The notes: generated by a model from the letters alone, not told the origin. 64,000 bases of DNA from Piromyces finnis (GCA_002104945.1 MCFH01000053.1:246501-310500); one strand, 5' to 3'; counted from the first letter of the stretch, positions 39,371 through 63,947 are shown. Numbers and translations: made by a program.

Positions 39371-41863
39371 ATGTTTAAAAAAATTTTAGTATCATTATTA
39401 GCAGGTAATTAGAAATTATAGTTTTATATTTTATTATTATTAAAATAGATATAGAATAATAATTTATATGAAAATAATACTTTTTTTTTGGATATTCAGT
39501 ATACAGTGTATCTGCTAAAAGTGATTTTATTGGTTCAAAAAAAGAAAGAGCAAAACTTTTTAAATTAACAGATAATGAGGTTGCTGTATTTAGAATAACC
39601 TTACCAGAAGAAGAATTTACACAATTAAAAAGTGAAGCTCAAATGAGTATGCCAGGTCCACCTGGTGGTGGTGCCGGTGGTCCTCCTGGTGGTCGTCCTG
39701 GTGGTGGTGGTGGTTTTAATATGCCAGACTTAGGAGGTAATATGCCAGACTTTGGAGGTAATATGCCAGACTTTGGAGGTAATATGCCAGATTTTGGAGG
39801 TGATGGAAAACCTCCAGGTGGAGGTGGTATGTTTGGAGGTGAAGGAAAACCTCCAGGTGGAGGTGGTATGTTTGGAGATGAGGATTCCTTTAAAACAAAA
39901 AATGCTACTTTATCTGTTGAATTAAATGGGTATGTTTAAAAATATTATCATTTTTTAATATTCATAATGGATTCATTGATTATTTAATATTTTATTATCA
40001 TTTTTTAATATTCATAATGGATTCATTGATTATTTAATATTTTATTATCATTTTTTAATATTCATAATGGATTCATTGATTATTTAATATTTGATTAATG
40101 CAATAATACTAAATTAAAATAATATGTATTTCAAAATAAAAATAAACTTCATATGCTATAGTAAAACAAAGGACTTTGATAGTTTAACATTATCTTTAGG
40201 AGGTAGTTCATCTCGTATGTTTGGTAAACAAGGTTATAATTTAAAAATTCGTGGTAAAAAAGATTTATATGGTCGTACTCAATTCAGACTTCGTCCAGAT
40301 GCTCGTGAAGCTACTTATTTAAGATCAAAATTAGTTTGTGATATGCACAATCGTTTAGGTCTTCCTTCAATTTCTGCAAATTATGCTACCTTATATATTA
40401 ATGATGAATATATGGGTTTCTACATCTTAATGGATTCTATTAAATTACCATGGATTGAAGCAGAATTTGATGATAAGGATTCTACTTCATTATATCAATG
40501 TAAAAATATGAATAATAATTTAACAGTTAAAACATCTTCTAATGGTTGTGTTAATGAAAATGAAGAAGTTACTGATAATTCTGAATGGATTGAATTATTA
40601 ACACGTCTTGATGCAGCTGAATCAGCTGAAGATATTGAAGATATTTTTGATGTTGATCAATTTTTAACCGAAATTGCTTATGAATATTTAGCTGGTTCAT
40701 GGGATCATTATCTTAACTTTGGACATAATTTCTATATGTATAAGCCAAAGAATGATAAATGGAAGTTCCTTTTATACGATTTTGATGGAGAAATTGGACA
40801 AGATGTCTCATTAGCTAGTGGATTTGGAAAACAAAATGTTAACACTGATTATCCATCATACTCATTTGCAGAATGGACAAAACAACGTCATCTTATTGAT
40901 ATTTTAATTTTAAAGGATTCTACTCGTTTTGATAATATTCTTAGAAACTTTGTTACAGAAGTTTTCAATCCAGCTACTCTTTTCCCACGTATTGATGAAT
41001 TAAAAGAATTCATTAGACCATATGTTGAATTAGATAAGATTCCAGATGAAAATGGCAAATATCCAGGAAGACTTAATGAAGGAGCTAGTGATTATTCATT
41101 AGCTCAATGGGAAGCTAATTCTGAATTTACATCTATTAACACTACCCAAGGAAGTAAAGCTTATGGTTTAAAATACTGGATTCTTGCTAAATATAGATAT
41201 GTTTGTAAAGCCTATGAAATGGAATGTGATGCAAAATATTTGGATGAAAACTTTGAATACAGTATTGATAAAGAAGTTGAATATGTTGATAGAGGATTTG
41301 GAGGATTTGGAGGATTTGGAGGACAAGGTCAAGGACAAGGTCAAGGTCAAGGACAAGGACAAGGTTTCCCAGGTGGTGGTCAATTCCCAGGTGGTCAAGG
41401 TCAAGGACAAGGACAAGGTTTCCCAGGTGGTGGTCAATTCCCAGGTGGTCAAGGTCAAGGACCAGTTGCTCCACCAACCACTACTCCATCTACTACTACT
41501 CAACCAATTACTCCACCAACTACTACTCCATCTACTACTCAACCACCAACTGAAGAACCAGAACAACCACAAACATATAAATGTTGGGCTGAATTCATTG
41601 GATATCAATGTTGTTCAGCTGAAAACACCGATGTCTATTTACACGACAGCAATGGTGATTGGGGTTATGATTTCGATACAAATGAATGGTGTGGTATTAC
41701 TCCATATACTGAAAAAACTAATGATGAATGCTGGTCAGAAGAACTTGGTTATCCATGTTGTAAAGATTGTACAGTTTATGAAACTGATGAAAGTGGAGAA
41801 TGGGGTTATGATTTTAAAAACATGCAATGGTGTGGTATTCAATCCTATTGCCCACTTAATTAA
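39371..41863 (+). CDS. CotH-kinase protein with two fungal dockerins (CotH3)
   Basis: Exons 39371-39404, 39500-39929 and 40162-41863 encode 721 residues. The signal peptide MFKKILVSLLA|VYSVSA differs from CotH2 at two positions. Exon 2 holds a Gly/Pro-rich insert (GPPGGGAGG type) and repeated NMPDFGG units instead of the CotH2 GGFGG repeats. The CotH domain from SSSR through the end of the protein is almost identical to CotH2, with Arg193 at the site of CotH2 Val218. The Gly/Gln linker has one more GFPGGGQFPGGQGQ block than CotH2. Dockerins lie at about 627-665 and 677-719. Intron 2 contains a 50-bp tandem repeat. Probably secreted, cellulosome-associated; substrate unknown. Confidence 0.92.
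39944..40092. repeat. 50-bp tandem repeat, three copies, inside CotH3 intron 2
   Basis: The unit containing TTCATAATGGATTCATTGAT recurs at 39961, 40011 and 40061 with an exact 50-base period and almost no divergence. Confidence 0.95.
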
Positions 41864-44042
41864 TTTTTAAAAAAGGCAATTAATATGAATTGAATACATC
41901 CATCGAATTTGTATTATTCTATGGTGTGTAACTCATTATCAATATTATCATTCAATATAAATAATTAATAGCTAATAATATAAAATATGATTATTTTAAT
42001 AATAAATTATGAAACATTATTATTCAATAATTAATTTACTTTATTTTATAATATACTGAAAATATTGTATCAAACAATATGAAATAAATACTAATAAATA
42101 TTGCTATTTAAAAGTGTATTATTCATATTAACATAAATAATAAAAATAAAATAATTATATATATAACTTTATACTTTAAAATAAATTTATAAATTTTATT
42201 TTAATATTTTTTATATCTATCAATTAAAATTGCAAATGCATATTTTTACATTTATTACAAACAAAAAAATAAAATATGACATTAATAAAAATATAAAAGG
42301 AATTATTGTTTTTATATTGAAGTGAATAACAATAGAATTAATGAAAATATTTTTTTTAAAAAAAAAACCAACAAATATATAATAAAAATATAAAATAAAT
42401 TGTAATTTTATATCTTTTTTTTTTATTTAATTTTCTATTTAGAAAAATTTTATATCTTTTTTTATTATTATAATTAAAATTTCTATTTATAATAAAGAGC
42501 TTTTTTTCTTTTTAAAGATAAAAAAAAAAAAAAAAGAAAAATAGTATTAACTTTTTGTATTCAATACTCCACAAAGATTATTATGATTCATATTAAACAT
42601 ATTGATGATTCATGTATTCATCTTTCATCAAACTTTAAATTCTTTTTTATTATTCAATAAAGTTTGAAATTCATAATGAAACAAAATAAGATTTAATTAT
42701 TAAAAACAATATTAATATTAAAAATATATATATTTAACTATAATTAATAATATAATATCTTTTTTTTTGATAACTGATAATATATTGGTTTATATTTTAA
42801 TTTATTTCTTGGAATTTTTATATCTCCAATTTTAATTTATTAATATATAAATAATATTTATGTGAAATATAACCAAGAAATAAAAACAGATAAAAGGTTA
42901 CACTTTTTTTTTCTTTAATTTATTTGTAATATATAAATAGACATAAATAATAATTATTAGTTAGAACAATAATAAAAATATGATAGTAATGTGAAATATT
43001 ATATATAAACTTTAATTATTAATAATTACATAAAATAAATTAAAATAATCATGGATTAACGTGACTAAACCCAATTGAGGCGTATAAATTTTACCAAAAT
43101 AAAGTGAAAACATAAATTTATTTTATTAATTTTAAATAATAAAAACATCATAAATTAAAAAATCTAAATTTATATAAAAATAAAGTTTAATATTATTTTT
43201 TAATTAAAATCTTCGGTTTTACAATATTATAAATTATGATATAAAACAATATCTGTTATTTTATAAACTTTATTGTTTATTCTTTTACTAATTGATTTAA
43301 TTGATTTAGAATAGTTTGTTATTATTATTATTATTATTGTTGTGATTATTTCTTGGTTGTGGATTAAAATGGTTTAAATTCATTTTTGTATTGACATGTA
43401 ACAGTTGTTAACCTAGAGATTCAATATACATGAAATAAATAAATAAAATTATATAACTTTTGTTAATTATTATAGATATTATATAAATATATAAATATAT
43501 ATACTATATATATTATTACATTATTACATACATTATTATTATTATTATTTTTTTTTTTTTACTTTCGATTCTATTACAAAGTTCTTTTCAAAATAATTTT
43601 TTTTAAAAAGATATTAAATTTCTTATTGGTCAGTAATTTATTTTTTCTTGGAATTTTCACTATTTCCAATATTTAATGTTAAATTAAAAAAAATTAATCA
43701 ATCCATAAACTATTGAATATACTTTAAAAACTAAATTTTAATTATTAATTTTTTAAAAAAAAATGTTTATTTAAAACAATTAAATAATAAAAGAAAAATT
43801 TTATATAAAATATTTTATTTTTTCCTTACATTACTTTTAAAATTTAAAAAAAAAAAAAAAAATGTATATATTTAATTAATAGAAGTAATTAAATATATAT
43901 ATAGTAAATGATGATGTTAATAATTGTTGGATTTTATTAGAATTATATCATTATTTAATAATAAAAAATTAAAAATTAAAAATAACAAAATATTAGAATT
44001 AAATAATAAAATATCTATACATCATCATTTGGGAAAATAAAA
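41864..44042. other. Intergenic region between CotH3 and CotH4
   Basis: About 2.2 kb of A/T-rich DNA with short (TTA)n tracts near 43318 and 43532. No gene or RNA is recognised. Confidence 0.7.
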
Positions 44043-46305
44043 ATGCTTAAAATAATTATTTTTATATTGTTATCTGGTAATTATTACTATTTTTTAAGAA
44101 ACGAAAATTTGTTAAAAAAATAATATTAATAAATAAATATGAATATTTTTATTAAAAAAAACTAGTTTACTATGCCTCAGCTATCAATACCTTCATTGGA
44201 AATAATAAGCGTGCTGAAATTTTTGAATTAACTGATAATGAAATTGCTGTTTTTAATATTTTTTTACCTAAAACTGAACTTGTCCAATTGAAAAGAGCAG
44301 CACAATATGGTAATATTCAAATAAATACTATAAATACTTCATTTAAAACTAAAAATGCAACATTAATTGTGGATATTAAAGGGTAAAAAAATAATATACT
44401 AAAATATAAATTTGTAAAATATGTATAATATTTAAAAAAAAAAAGTCACTTTATCATTTTTTTAATATTACTAAATAATAATAAATAATAATATATTATA
44501 ATTATTTTATTTTTAATATAATAATATAATTGATTAGAATTGAAAAAGTTTATGATAAAGTGACATTTTCACTTGGGGGTAGTTCATCTCGTTCATTTGG
44601 AAAACAAGGTTATAATTTAAAAATTCGTGGTAAAGAAGATTTATTTGGTCGTACTCATTTAAGACTTCGTCCAGATGCTCGTGAAGCTACTTATTTAAGA
44701 TCAAAATTAGTTTGTGATATACACAATCGTTTAGGTCTTCCTTCAATTTCTGCAAATTTTGCTACCTTATATATTAATGATGAATTTATGGGATTCTATG
44801 TTTTATTGGATGCTTTTAAATTATCATGGGTTGAACATGAATATAACGAGAAAGATACTACTACTTTATATCAATGTAAAGACTTAAATAATTATTTAAC
44901 AGTACAAACTTCTTCTAAAGGTTGTACCAATGAAAATGAAGAAGTTACCAATCATTCTGAATGGATTGATTTTTTAACTCGTTTAGATGCAGCTCAATCT
45001 GCTGAAGAAATTGAAGATTTCTTTGATATTGATCAGTTCTTAAAGGAAATCGCTTTTGAATATTTATCTGGTTCATGGGATCATTACCTTAACTATGCTC
45101 ATAATTTTTATATGTATAAACCAAAGAATGATAAATGGAAATTCCTTTTATACGATTTCGATGGTGAATTTGGTCAAGATATTGCTAACGGAACTCAAAA
45201 TCAACGTAATCCAAGTGATGATTATCCAAATTATACTTTCCGTCAATGGGCAAGAAAGCGTCATCTTATTGATATTTTAATTATAAATAATTCTACTCGT
45301 TTTGATAATATAGTTAGAAACTTTGTAACTGAAGCTTTTAACCCAACTGTTCTTTTCCCACATATTGATGAGTTAAAAGAATTTATTAGACCATACGTTG
45401 TCATGGATAAAACTCCAAATAAAAATGGTAAATATCCTGGTAGACTTAATGAAAGATCTGGTGATTATTCCTTTGCTCAATGGGATGCTAATTGTGAATT
45501 TACATCAATTAGATCTACACAAGGTGCCAAAGCTTATGGATTAAAATTCTGGATTCTTGCTAAATATAGATTTGTTTGTAGAACTTATAATATAGAATGT
45601 GATCCATACTATACGGATGAAAATTATAAATATTCTATTGATGAAAATGTAGAATTTAAAACTAAATACTATTATCCATTTTATGTGTCAAAAACACAAA
45701 CTCAGTCAACAACAACAGCAACAACAGAAAGTATAATTTCAACTACACCTCCTACTGAAGGGATCATACCATCATCAACTGTAGATTCTCAATTATTTGA
45801 AAATACAAATATAAGTTTTCAAACAACTACAACTACAACTATTGCTTCTCAATCGACCACAACAGAAACTATGACAATCACTCCATCATTCGAAATCACA
45901 GTTTCACAATCTACTACTCTATCTGAACCTACAGAAACTTCAACTTCAGAAATAGTAACAACAACTTCAGATTTAATAATTCCAACTTCAGAAGCATTAA
46001 AACCTAGATATAATTGTTGGCTAGAATATATTGGTAGTGAATTTTCATGCTGTGATTCTGGAAACACAGATGTTTATTTTTATGATGGAGATGGTGAATG
46101 GGGATTTAATTTTGAAACTCAAGAATGGTGTGGACTTTCCCCATATATTGATATAGTTGAAGATAAAGAATGCTGGTCATTAAAACAAGGTTATTCATGT
46201 TGTAGAGGTTGTAAAGTTCAAACTAAAGATGAATATGGAAAGTGGGGTATAGAAAATAATGAATGGTGTGGAATTCAATCCTATTGTTCCACGATCACTT
46301 TATAA
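44043..46305 (+). CDS. CotH-kinase protein with two divergent dockerins (CotH4)
   Basis: Exons 44043-44076, 44166-44382 and 44538-46305 encode 672 residues. The signal peptide is MLKIIIFILLS|VYYASA. Exon 2 is the shortest of the family because the Gly-rich insert is absent; the conserved flanks (FELTDNEIAVF and FKTKNATLIV) are joined by about 30 residues. The CotH domain has LGGSSSRSFGKQGYNLKIR, FGRTHLRLRPD and YDFDGEFG near 292. A Ser/Thr-rich linker of about 110 residues, likely O-glycosylated, replaces the Gly/Gln linker. The dockerins (from about 576 and 628) are divergent: the first has GSEFSCC (two extra residues), and the second is shortened between KWG and EWCGI. Role as for the paralogues, inferred. 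Confidence 0.91.
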
Positions 46306-47344
46306 GAATAACTGTATAAAAAAAAAAAGGCGTAAAACCTCAAAAATAAAAAAAAAATAAAATAAAATAATAATATTACTTATGATGTAATTATATATAT
46401 AGATTTCAATAATTAAAATTTATTTAAAGGAACCTTGTTAATATAAAAATAGGGTGAAATGAAATAAATAATACTTTATATTAATTATTGAAAAAAAAAA
46501 AAATTTTTTTTTTACATAATTTATCTCATTCAATTACCTATAATTTTTATACCTAATAAAAATATTATATATCCATGTTTATATATATCATTATAAATAT
46601 TATAATAACAATTAATAATTACTTTATCATCTTTTAACTATATCAAAAAAATTTATAAATTCCAAACAACATAATAAATAATTAATCAATTTTGTAATTA
46701 AATAAAAAAAATAAAAACAATTATAAATATTTATAGTTTCTTTTTTATATTTTTCTTTTTATTATTATTGTTATTATTACTATTTATTCAAATGGGAGGA
46801 TTATTAAGGATTAATGAATATATTAATATTAAGAGTGTTAATGATAAAAAATTATAAATTATATGAATTCATACAATAATCAAAATATTTTTTTTTTTTA
46901 AATTATTTTTTTAATTAAAAAAAAAAAAATAAGAAAGAAAATTATATACAATTCTTTTTTTTTTTTTTCTATGTTTTAAAATTGAATCTTTATCTTCTTT
47001 TTAGGTCTATTAAAATTGTTGTATATAGAATATGGAATATGTTAATTTATATATGTATATGTATATGTATATATATATAAATTTACTTACATTTTATTTA
47101 TCTGTTCTTCATTCTTTTTTCTTTTATTCTCTAGTTTGCCTATAATAAAAATAAAAAAATTATATTACTACAAATGAACCTTTTTTTTTTCTTCTTCTTT
47201 TTCTTCTTCTTCTATGATTTATTTTAAAAAATTCTTACCTGAATTTACACTATTAATAATATCATAATATATATAGGAAAAAAAAAAAAAATTTTTTTTA
47301 ATACTTCATTAGCTTGATTTTAAAATATATATATATTTAAATAA
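46306..47344. other. Convergent intergenic region between CotH4 and TAF1
   Basis: About 1 kb of A/T-rich DNA receiving both 3' ends. No gene is seen. Confidence 0.7.
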
Positions 47345-53071
<5,727 letters not shown>

Positions 53072-55292
53072 TATAAAAAACTAATATTTTAAATTATGTG
53101 TGTTTTTTTATGTGTTTATATTAAAAGTTATTAAGTTGGTTTAAATTTGATGAAATGAAATGAGATATGATAATAAATATATATTTCTAAAATTAAATTA
53201 AAAAATAAATGAAATGAAATGTAATATATTGAGATTATGAAAATTCCCTGGTTTATTAAAAAAAATTACAAATTATTTCATTCTATATGTTTTTTTTTTA
53301 ATAGATAAAAAGGTTGATAAAAATATGATTAAATTTTGTAAAACTTATATTCCAGATATACTTTATTGAATTAATAGGATATAATATTAAAAGATTATGC
53401 TATTATTGGATAATGTTTATAATCACTAATTAATATTTTATGCGTAAAAAGAAAAAAAAATATTATGAGATTTATAATGAAATTACAATAAGGCAAGAAT
53501 TGTATTTACTGAAATTTCATTGTATAATTTAAGGATTTATAAATATTTAATGTAATATACTTTTTAAAGCGTTTTAATCCATTGTATCTATCCAATTTAT
53601 TCAGTATTTAGTTAAAGTAATTTATTTTTTATTCTTTTATTAATAATAAATTATTACTAATTAAAGATTTCTAAATCTGATTCAATTAAAAATTTGCAAA
53701 TTTTAAAATTGTGATTTATAGGTATTAATATTATTATTGGTAAAAGCAAAGTTTTCCAATCCATAAAATGAATTAAAAGGGTTAGGTTAGATATTGATAT
53801 ATAAATTTAGTAATTAATAACTAGCAAAATAGTTGAAAGGTAATGATATTGAAAATAATGTTTAATAACATTATTATAAAAAATTATAAAAACTTTTAAA
53901 ATTCCATAATGTTTATGTCATTATTGTTTTGTAGAAGCAATTTTAAAATATTAAAATATTATTTAATACTTTATAATACCTCAAGTTTTTTAATTTTCAA
54001 AAAGTTGCTTCTCCTTAGTATGAAAAAATAATAATTTCATAGCATATAACATTAATAAAATTTATTCGTTAAAGAAACTTCATTTGTAAAAAAAATATTA
54101 ATCATAATCAGCATAAATAATTTTAATCTCTTATTTTATAAGTTTTTTTTATGATATTATAGACGTTATGTTTTATTTTCAATAATAAAACGTAGAATAA
54201 AGTGATAAAAAAAAATATAAATTATTTTATTTTAATTTTTTAAAATAGTGCCAAAACTCATAGTTGAACTCATTAGTCCAATAGATATTTGTTAAAATTA
54301 TTGTTGGTTTATTAATGTAATTAGTAATTGAAAAAGTAAATCAACATATAATAAGAAATAAATAGATATATATATAAGGATACGAAAAATAAAATTAACC
54401 AACAAATATTATATAAACTAAGCAATTTTACCTCAATAGAATAAAGAAGTGCTTTTTGTAAAACTACAATACAATAAAAGATTATTTCATTACATTATGT
54501 ATTAAGATAATGTATTGTAACTTTAATTATTATAATTTAAATTACATAAAGAAATTTATTAAAACTTCCACTTTCACTCTTTATTAGTGAAGTAAATTAA
54601 AAAAAAAAAAGAAATTTTATTTATATTAAAGTTAATTCGATGGCTATAAAAATATATTGTAATTGAATATTCAATAAATTAAAAAAAAGGAGAAGCCTTA
54701 ATTTTAAAGTTTTTAAAATTTTTTAATCTAATTAATAATTTGAATTAGTAATTAATAAATACAGAAAAAAGGTATGAATGTTTTTTTTACTGATTGGAAA
54801 AAAAAAAAAAAAAAAAAAATAATAAATAAATAAATAAAGTTATCCTAATTACCAAAAAAAAAAAAAATAGTAATATTATATCAAAGAGATTTAAACTATT
54901 TAATATTTAATGAACTATATTTAAATTTTTTATTTATTAATTATAAAGATAAAAAAGATGTGTTAATTAAAATGCAACCTTTTTTGTTTCTTTATATAGT
55001 CAAATTTAAAAAGTTTTATCGTTTTATCTTTTTGACAAAAATAAAATATGTAAAAGAATTAAATTAATAAATTATAGTTATGACTCATAAGAAATAGAAA
55101 AATATAAAATAAATAAATAAAATGATTAAACTTTTCGGTTTTTTACTGTTATGTGAAAAAAAAAAATTAATAATTTACATTAGATTCATTCGTTTTTTTT
55201 TTTTTGTCTATTAAAAACTATTGATAATGCTGCTTAATATTTCAATAATACGATAATAATGATTTGCCCAATTTAATTTATTATTATTTTGT
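53072..55292. other. Intergenic region between glutamate-cysteine ligase and TAF1
   Basis: About 2.2 kb of A/T-rich DNA. It lies upstream of TAF1 and downstream of the ligase gene. No gene or RNA is seen. Confidence 0.7.
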
Positions 55293-57919
55293 TTATCTAA
55301 CATATTCTGAGTTTGCGTTTTCTATAGGGATATCTTGAGATGAAGAGGAAATAGTTTCTTTTTCCTTGAAACATTTTATTTTTTTAGAATAACAATTATT
55401 CAATGATTCGAATATTCGTTTCTTTTTTAAATTAGTTTCTTTTTGTTCTTGAGAAGGATGCTCTAACTTTGTTTTTATTTCATTTTCATATTTAACTTTT
55501 TCTTCTTCACTAAATATGCCATTAACACCAACAGTGTCAATGATTTTTAAAAGATCTTTTAGACGACGTTGGTTCACACCTTCAAGAACTGTTAAAAGAT
55601 CATATACAATGGAAGAATGAACTTTACTATCGTGCTTATAATCTTTATGATGAGTTATGAAATCTCTAATCCAAACAGCATCAGTAACTAATTCTCCACT
55701 AGCTCTTTTTGAAATAAAGTTAATGTAAAAGTTTAATTTATTAAAAACATCCTTTTCAACTTCAGATTTAGAAAGGTATTCACAAACCAGACATAAAAGA
55801 CCTGGGAATGTACCCTTTTCATCTTCAAAACCATTAATGATTTGATCAATAGTCATTAGCTCATAAGTATCATCCTCTATTTCATTTTCTTGAAGTGGAA
55901 GAATGTTTCTTCTAAACCAAAACTTTTTAGTTCTAGCTGCATCTCTTACTTGAGCAACTTGCATATTTTCATCAATTTTTGAAATTGGAATATAGAAATT
56001 CAAATTTAATGCCTTAATAGTTCTAGTAAGAAGTAATAGGAAAATAGAGAAAGCAGCGTTAGCAAAATCTGTTAATTGAATTTCCATACTTCTAAATTCT
56101 ATACGCCATCCAATATCAGAATTTGGTGGTGGTGGTTTAAATCTTAAAGTTTGCCAATTTGTGGATTGAATATTTTCAAAATGATCTGTACTATTTTCAT
56201 CATCTTGGTAAAGTAATTCATTAAAAATAACTAATGGATCACGAATAAAAAGATGTGCTATATGCTTAGCTAATAAATCATCAACATCATGATTAATTAA
56301 GTTATTATAAATATCCTTATCATATACTAAATCAATATCATTGTATTTCTCTTTAAATGTATTCTTCTTAGAATTATCATGTCCTGTTTTAGCATAATCT
56401 GGTCCAATAGATAAATAACTATCAATAGAATCATATCTTGATTTATTAATTTTTTCAAATGGTTGTCCATTTTCCTTAATTTCTCCTGGAAGGGCTTCTC
56501 TTAATCCTCTTTCAATTGGATTACGATCATCAACACTTCCTGAAATAACATTCCATCTACAATCAGTATCAACAAGGTATCCTTTGTAGGCTGGGGCACC
56601 TGCTGAAAGTGCTAAAAGAATTGGTGTTATTGGTGCTAATGAATCGTAAATAAAACGAGCTTCTTGTATTTCTGAAGCTTGGAAAGTAACTTGAAGACAT
56701 GAACAACCCATACCAAAACACATACAATCCAAATATACATGATCTTCTTTTGCTGGAACTATAACTTCTGGTAAAGTATATTGATTATTATGATATTCAG
56801 ATTTTAAAGTTTCTTGGTTGATTGGCTCATTAAGAGAGTGACAGTAAATACTCTCACTATCACTACCGTCCGAACCGGAAGAAATTGAAGGAGAATAAAG
56901 GGTATTATCATTTTTATCAATTGGTTGACTTTTATTTTGATGTTTAGCAAAACGATCTACAAATAATGATATTGATTCCGGAATTGATTCTTTAAAAGGT
57001 TTTGGAGTTAAATGATCTTTATAAATAGGAAGATTTACAGCAACTTTACTACCACGGCGTTGTCGAATATTAGCTGTTAAAGTTGGGAAACGTGCATGAT
57101 CTGTAATTGCTTGATCGGGTATAAAAAGACTTTGACTACAAGATGGCTTTGAATTATCTAAAATTTCTTCTAATGATAATTGATCTTCATATTTCCTAAA
57201 ATCAATATTTTTAAAAAGGTCTGGAGATAATGAAATAAGTTTTGGATCTGGATTTGGATGATAATAATTTGGATAAAGAAAATCTGGTGCTCCTAATGTA
57301 GGGAAAGCAGTAATAGAAACAACTACTTCATTTTTCCCAAGTTTTTCACGAATTAATTTACGTCTTAACTTCATATTATCTTCTACTTTTAATAAATCTT
57401 TTAATTTAGAACCGTAAGGCAAACCTGGTGTTCCTTCAATCATATATTTTGCATATTCTGGTTTCCAAGACGCTTGATAATTTTGTCTATTTATTTAATC
57501 AATATTAATTTTATTTTAATATTTATTTAACTATTAGTGTATCAATTTTTAATATATACTTACTGTAATAATTCGTCTTCTTGAAGATTACTCAATATTT
57601 CTGCTGCATTTAAACTTAATCTTGCGACCTTATTATTTTTATCCATATTTACTATAGAATATTCAATCTATATTTGTTTAAAAAAAAAATCAATATATAC
57701 TCATACTCACTTTTTCATCTTTTATAAATATATTTATCTTTTTTTATTTATATATATACATACTTCATCTCCCCAAAGTAAATCTTCTGAATCTTTTTTT
57801 GTACCTGACACTTTTTCCCATACATTTAAAAATTGTGTTATTCCATGACCATGAATAAAATCAGACTTCTTTTTGGCATCATCCCAAGTCATTGGGGTAC
57901 CAAGACTTAATAAACCCAT
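55293..57919 (-). CDS. GSH1: Glutamate-cysteine ligase (glutathione biosynthesis)
   Basis: Exons 57764-57919, 57564-57667 and 55293-57486 encode 817 residues. The enzyme joins glutamate and cysteine with ATP, the first and rate-limiting step of glutathione synthesis, in the cytosol. Family evidence: N-terminus MGLLSLGTPMTWDDAK...HGITQFL...LLWGDE; EGTPGLPYG; CMCFGMGCSCLQVTFQ near residue 335; SAGAPAYKGYLVDTDCRW; LRFKPPPPNSDIGWRIEFR; MEIQLTDFANAAF; and a C-terminal VCEYL/GELVTDAVWIRDF region. It is longer than usual for fungal GCLs (about 680-720), because of a Ser-rich insert of about 50 residues before the signature loop and a charged C-terminal tail. Splice phases are 0 and 2 with canonical sites. 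Confidence 0.95.
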
Positions 57920-59897
57920 TTATTATAATAAAAAATAAAAATTTATATGATATTAACTAGAGAATGTTGAATATTTATTTGAATTACAATATTAAATTAT
58001 TTTTAGAACAATTTTTTTTTTTTTGAATGCTTTTTTAATATTTATCTTAAGATTTTTTTAAATAACAATTTTTTTTAAAAAGAATATTAAAAATAAAGAG
58101 AAATGAAAATTCAATATTTATTAAGTTTCTTATACTGTCAATAATTTAAATGTTCAATTTATCTTTTTTTTTTTTACTGTTTTAAACTTTTATCAAAAAT
58201 AATTTAACACATTTAAAAAAAAATTTTTTTTTTTTACTTTTTTTAAAATATTTATATCAAAATTCTTCAATATTAAAAAGTTTAAATAATATATAAATAT
58301 ATAATTGTTAATATATTTAAATATATATTATAATATAATTTATCCATCATCAAGATTAATTTATTAATATATATTATAGTACATTATATATATTGAGATT
58401 ATATATTATCTAGTAATTGAATTTAAATAAGAATTAAATAATAATATATTTTAAATATAAAATTTAAAAACTATTACCAAATATTAGTTTATATTTTATT
58501 TTTATTATATAAAGCGGAAATATGCCCCACCTTTTTTTTTTTAAAAATAAAAAATTTAATATTTAAAAGAATTCTATAATGACAATAAATTATATATTTA
58601 TTATTAATAATACAAAAAAAAAATTATTTTTTATTAAAAGAATAATTTACATTTTTTTACCAAAAGTAATAGTAGTAATAATACCAAAAGTGATGTAGTT
58701 ATAATAAGAAACAATAAACAACAATACTAACAAGAATAAATAATAAAATATAATAATATATTATTATATATATTAATATTTAACTAGAGTTCCCTTCTTA
58801 TTACCTTTTAAGAATTTCATATTTATTTACAAAAATTATTTATAAAGTAATTATAGATTGCCTTTTAATTAAAGTTTTATCTATAATACGATTAATGAAA
58901 AATAAACTAATTTCCATTAACACTACTTAATATAATTATGTATACAAATGTATATTTAAATTATTTATATTTAAAATTTGTAATGTATACATCAAGTTTA
59001 AAATTAAAAAAAATTATTATAATTTTAGTTGAAATAAAATGTAAATGTATTAGATTTTAAAATATAATCTATTAATATTTAATTGTAGATTTTTCATTAA
59101 TAATTTTTTTTTTATGTGATATAAATTTCACTTTTTAAATTCCACTAATTTTGCCTTTTATTATTAATTAAAAATAAAATGTAACATTAAACAAAAAACA
59201 AAAAGACTAAATAAGAAAAAAAAATAATTTAAAATTTATATTATTAGTAAGAGAGTGCATATTTATATTGTAATATAGAAAGATATAGATAAATTAAAAT
59301 GCTAAAATTATTATTATTATCTTAGCCTATTTTCTATATTTATTTCTATAAAGTATTTATTAAAATACTAAATGTTTAAAATTATAAATCCTTAATTATG
59401 CTCAATATAAGTAATTACTATTTAATTGAATAGAGTTATATATAGTTATTATTACTTTACTAATGAAATGTGTAAAACAATGTAATAAATGTGAATTTAA
59501 TATTTCATTCTTCAAATAAGTTTGATAAATATATTTATCAAAAAATAACACTAAGAGGTATAAGATAAAAAGTTTATTAAACTTACATAAAAGATTTAGT
59601 TATATTATATTTAGTAATGAATATAATTCATAAGAAAATAATAAAAGCATCCCATTTATATCAATTTAATTCATATAAATAAATAAAAACATCTCAATTT
59701 TTAATTTTAAGAATTAAATAAAAGTTTTTTTTTTTTTTTTTTTTTTTTTTTTCGCTATAATTTAGTACTTGAATTATTTAATTATTTTATTATTTTATTA
59801 ATATAAAATGGGTAAAGCAAAAATAATGATATAATTTTTAATATTATTTCATACATGTTTTTATTAGAGTTTAGTCGTTTTATTTAATAAATAACTC
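57920..59897. other. Intergenic region between TOPBP1-like gene and glutamate-cysteine ligase
   Basis: About 2 kb of A/T-rich DNA with several homopolymer runs (for example about 27 T near 59726-59751). No gene is seen. Confidence 0.7.
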
Positions 59898-63947
<4,050 letters not shown>

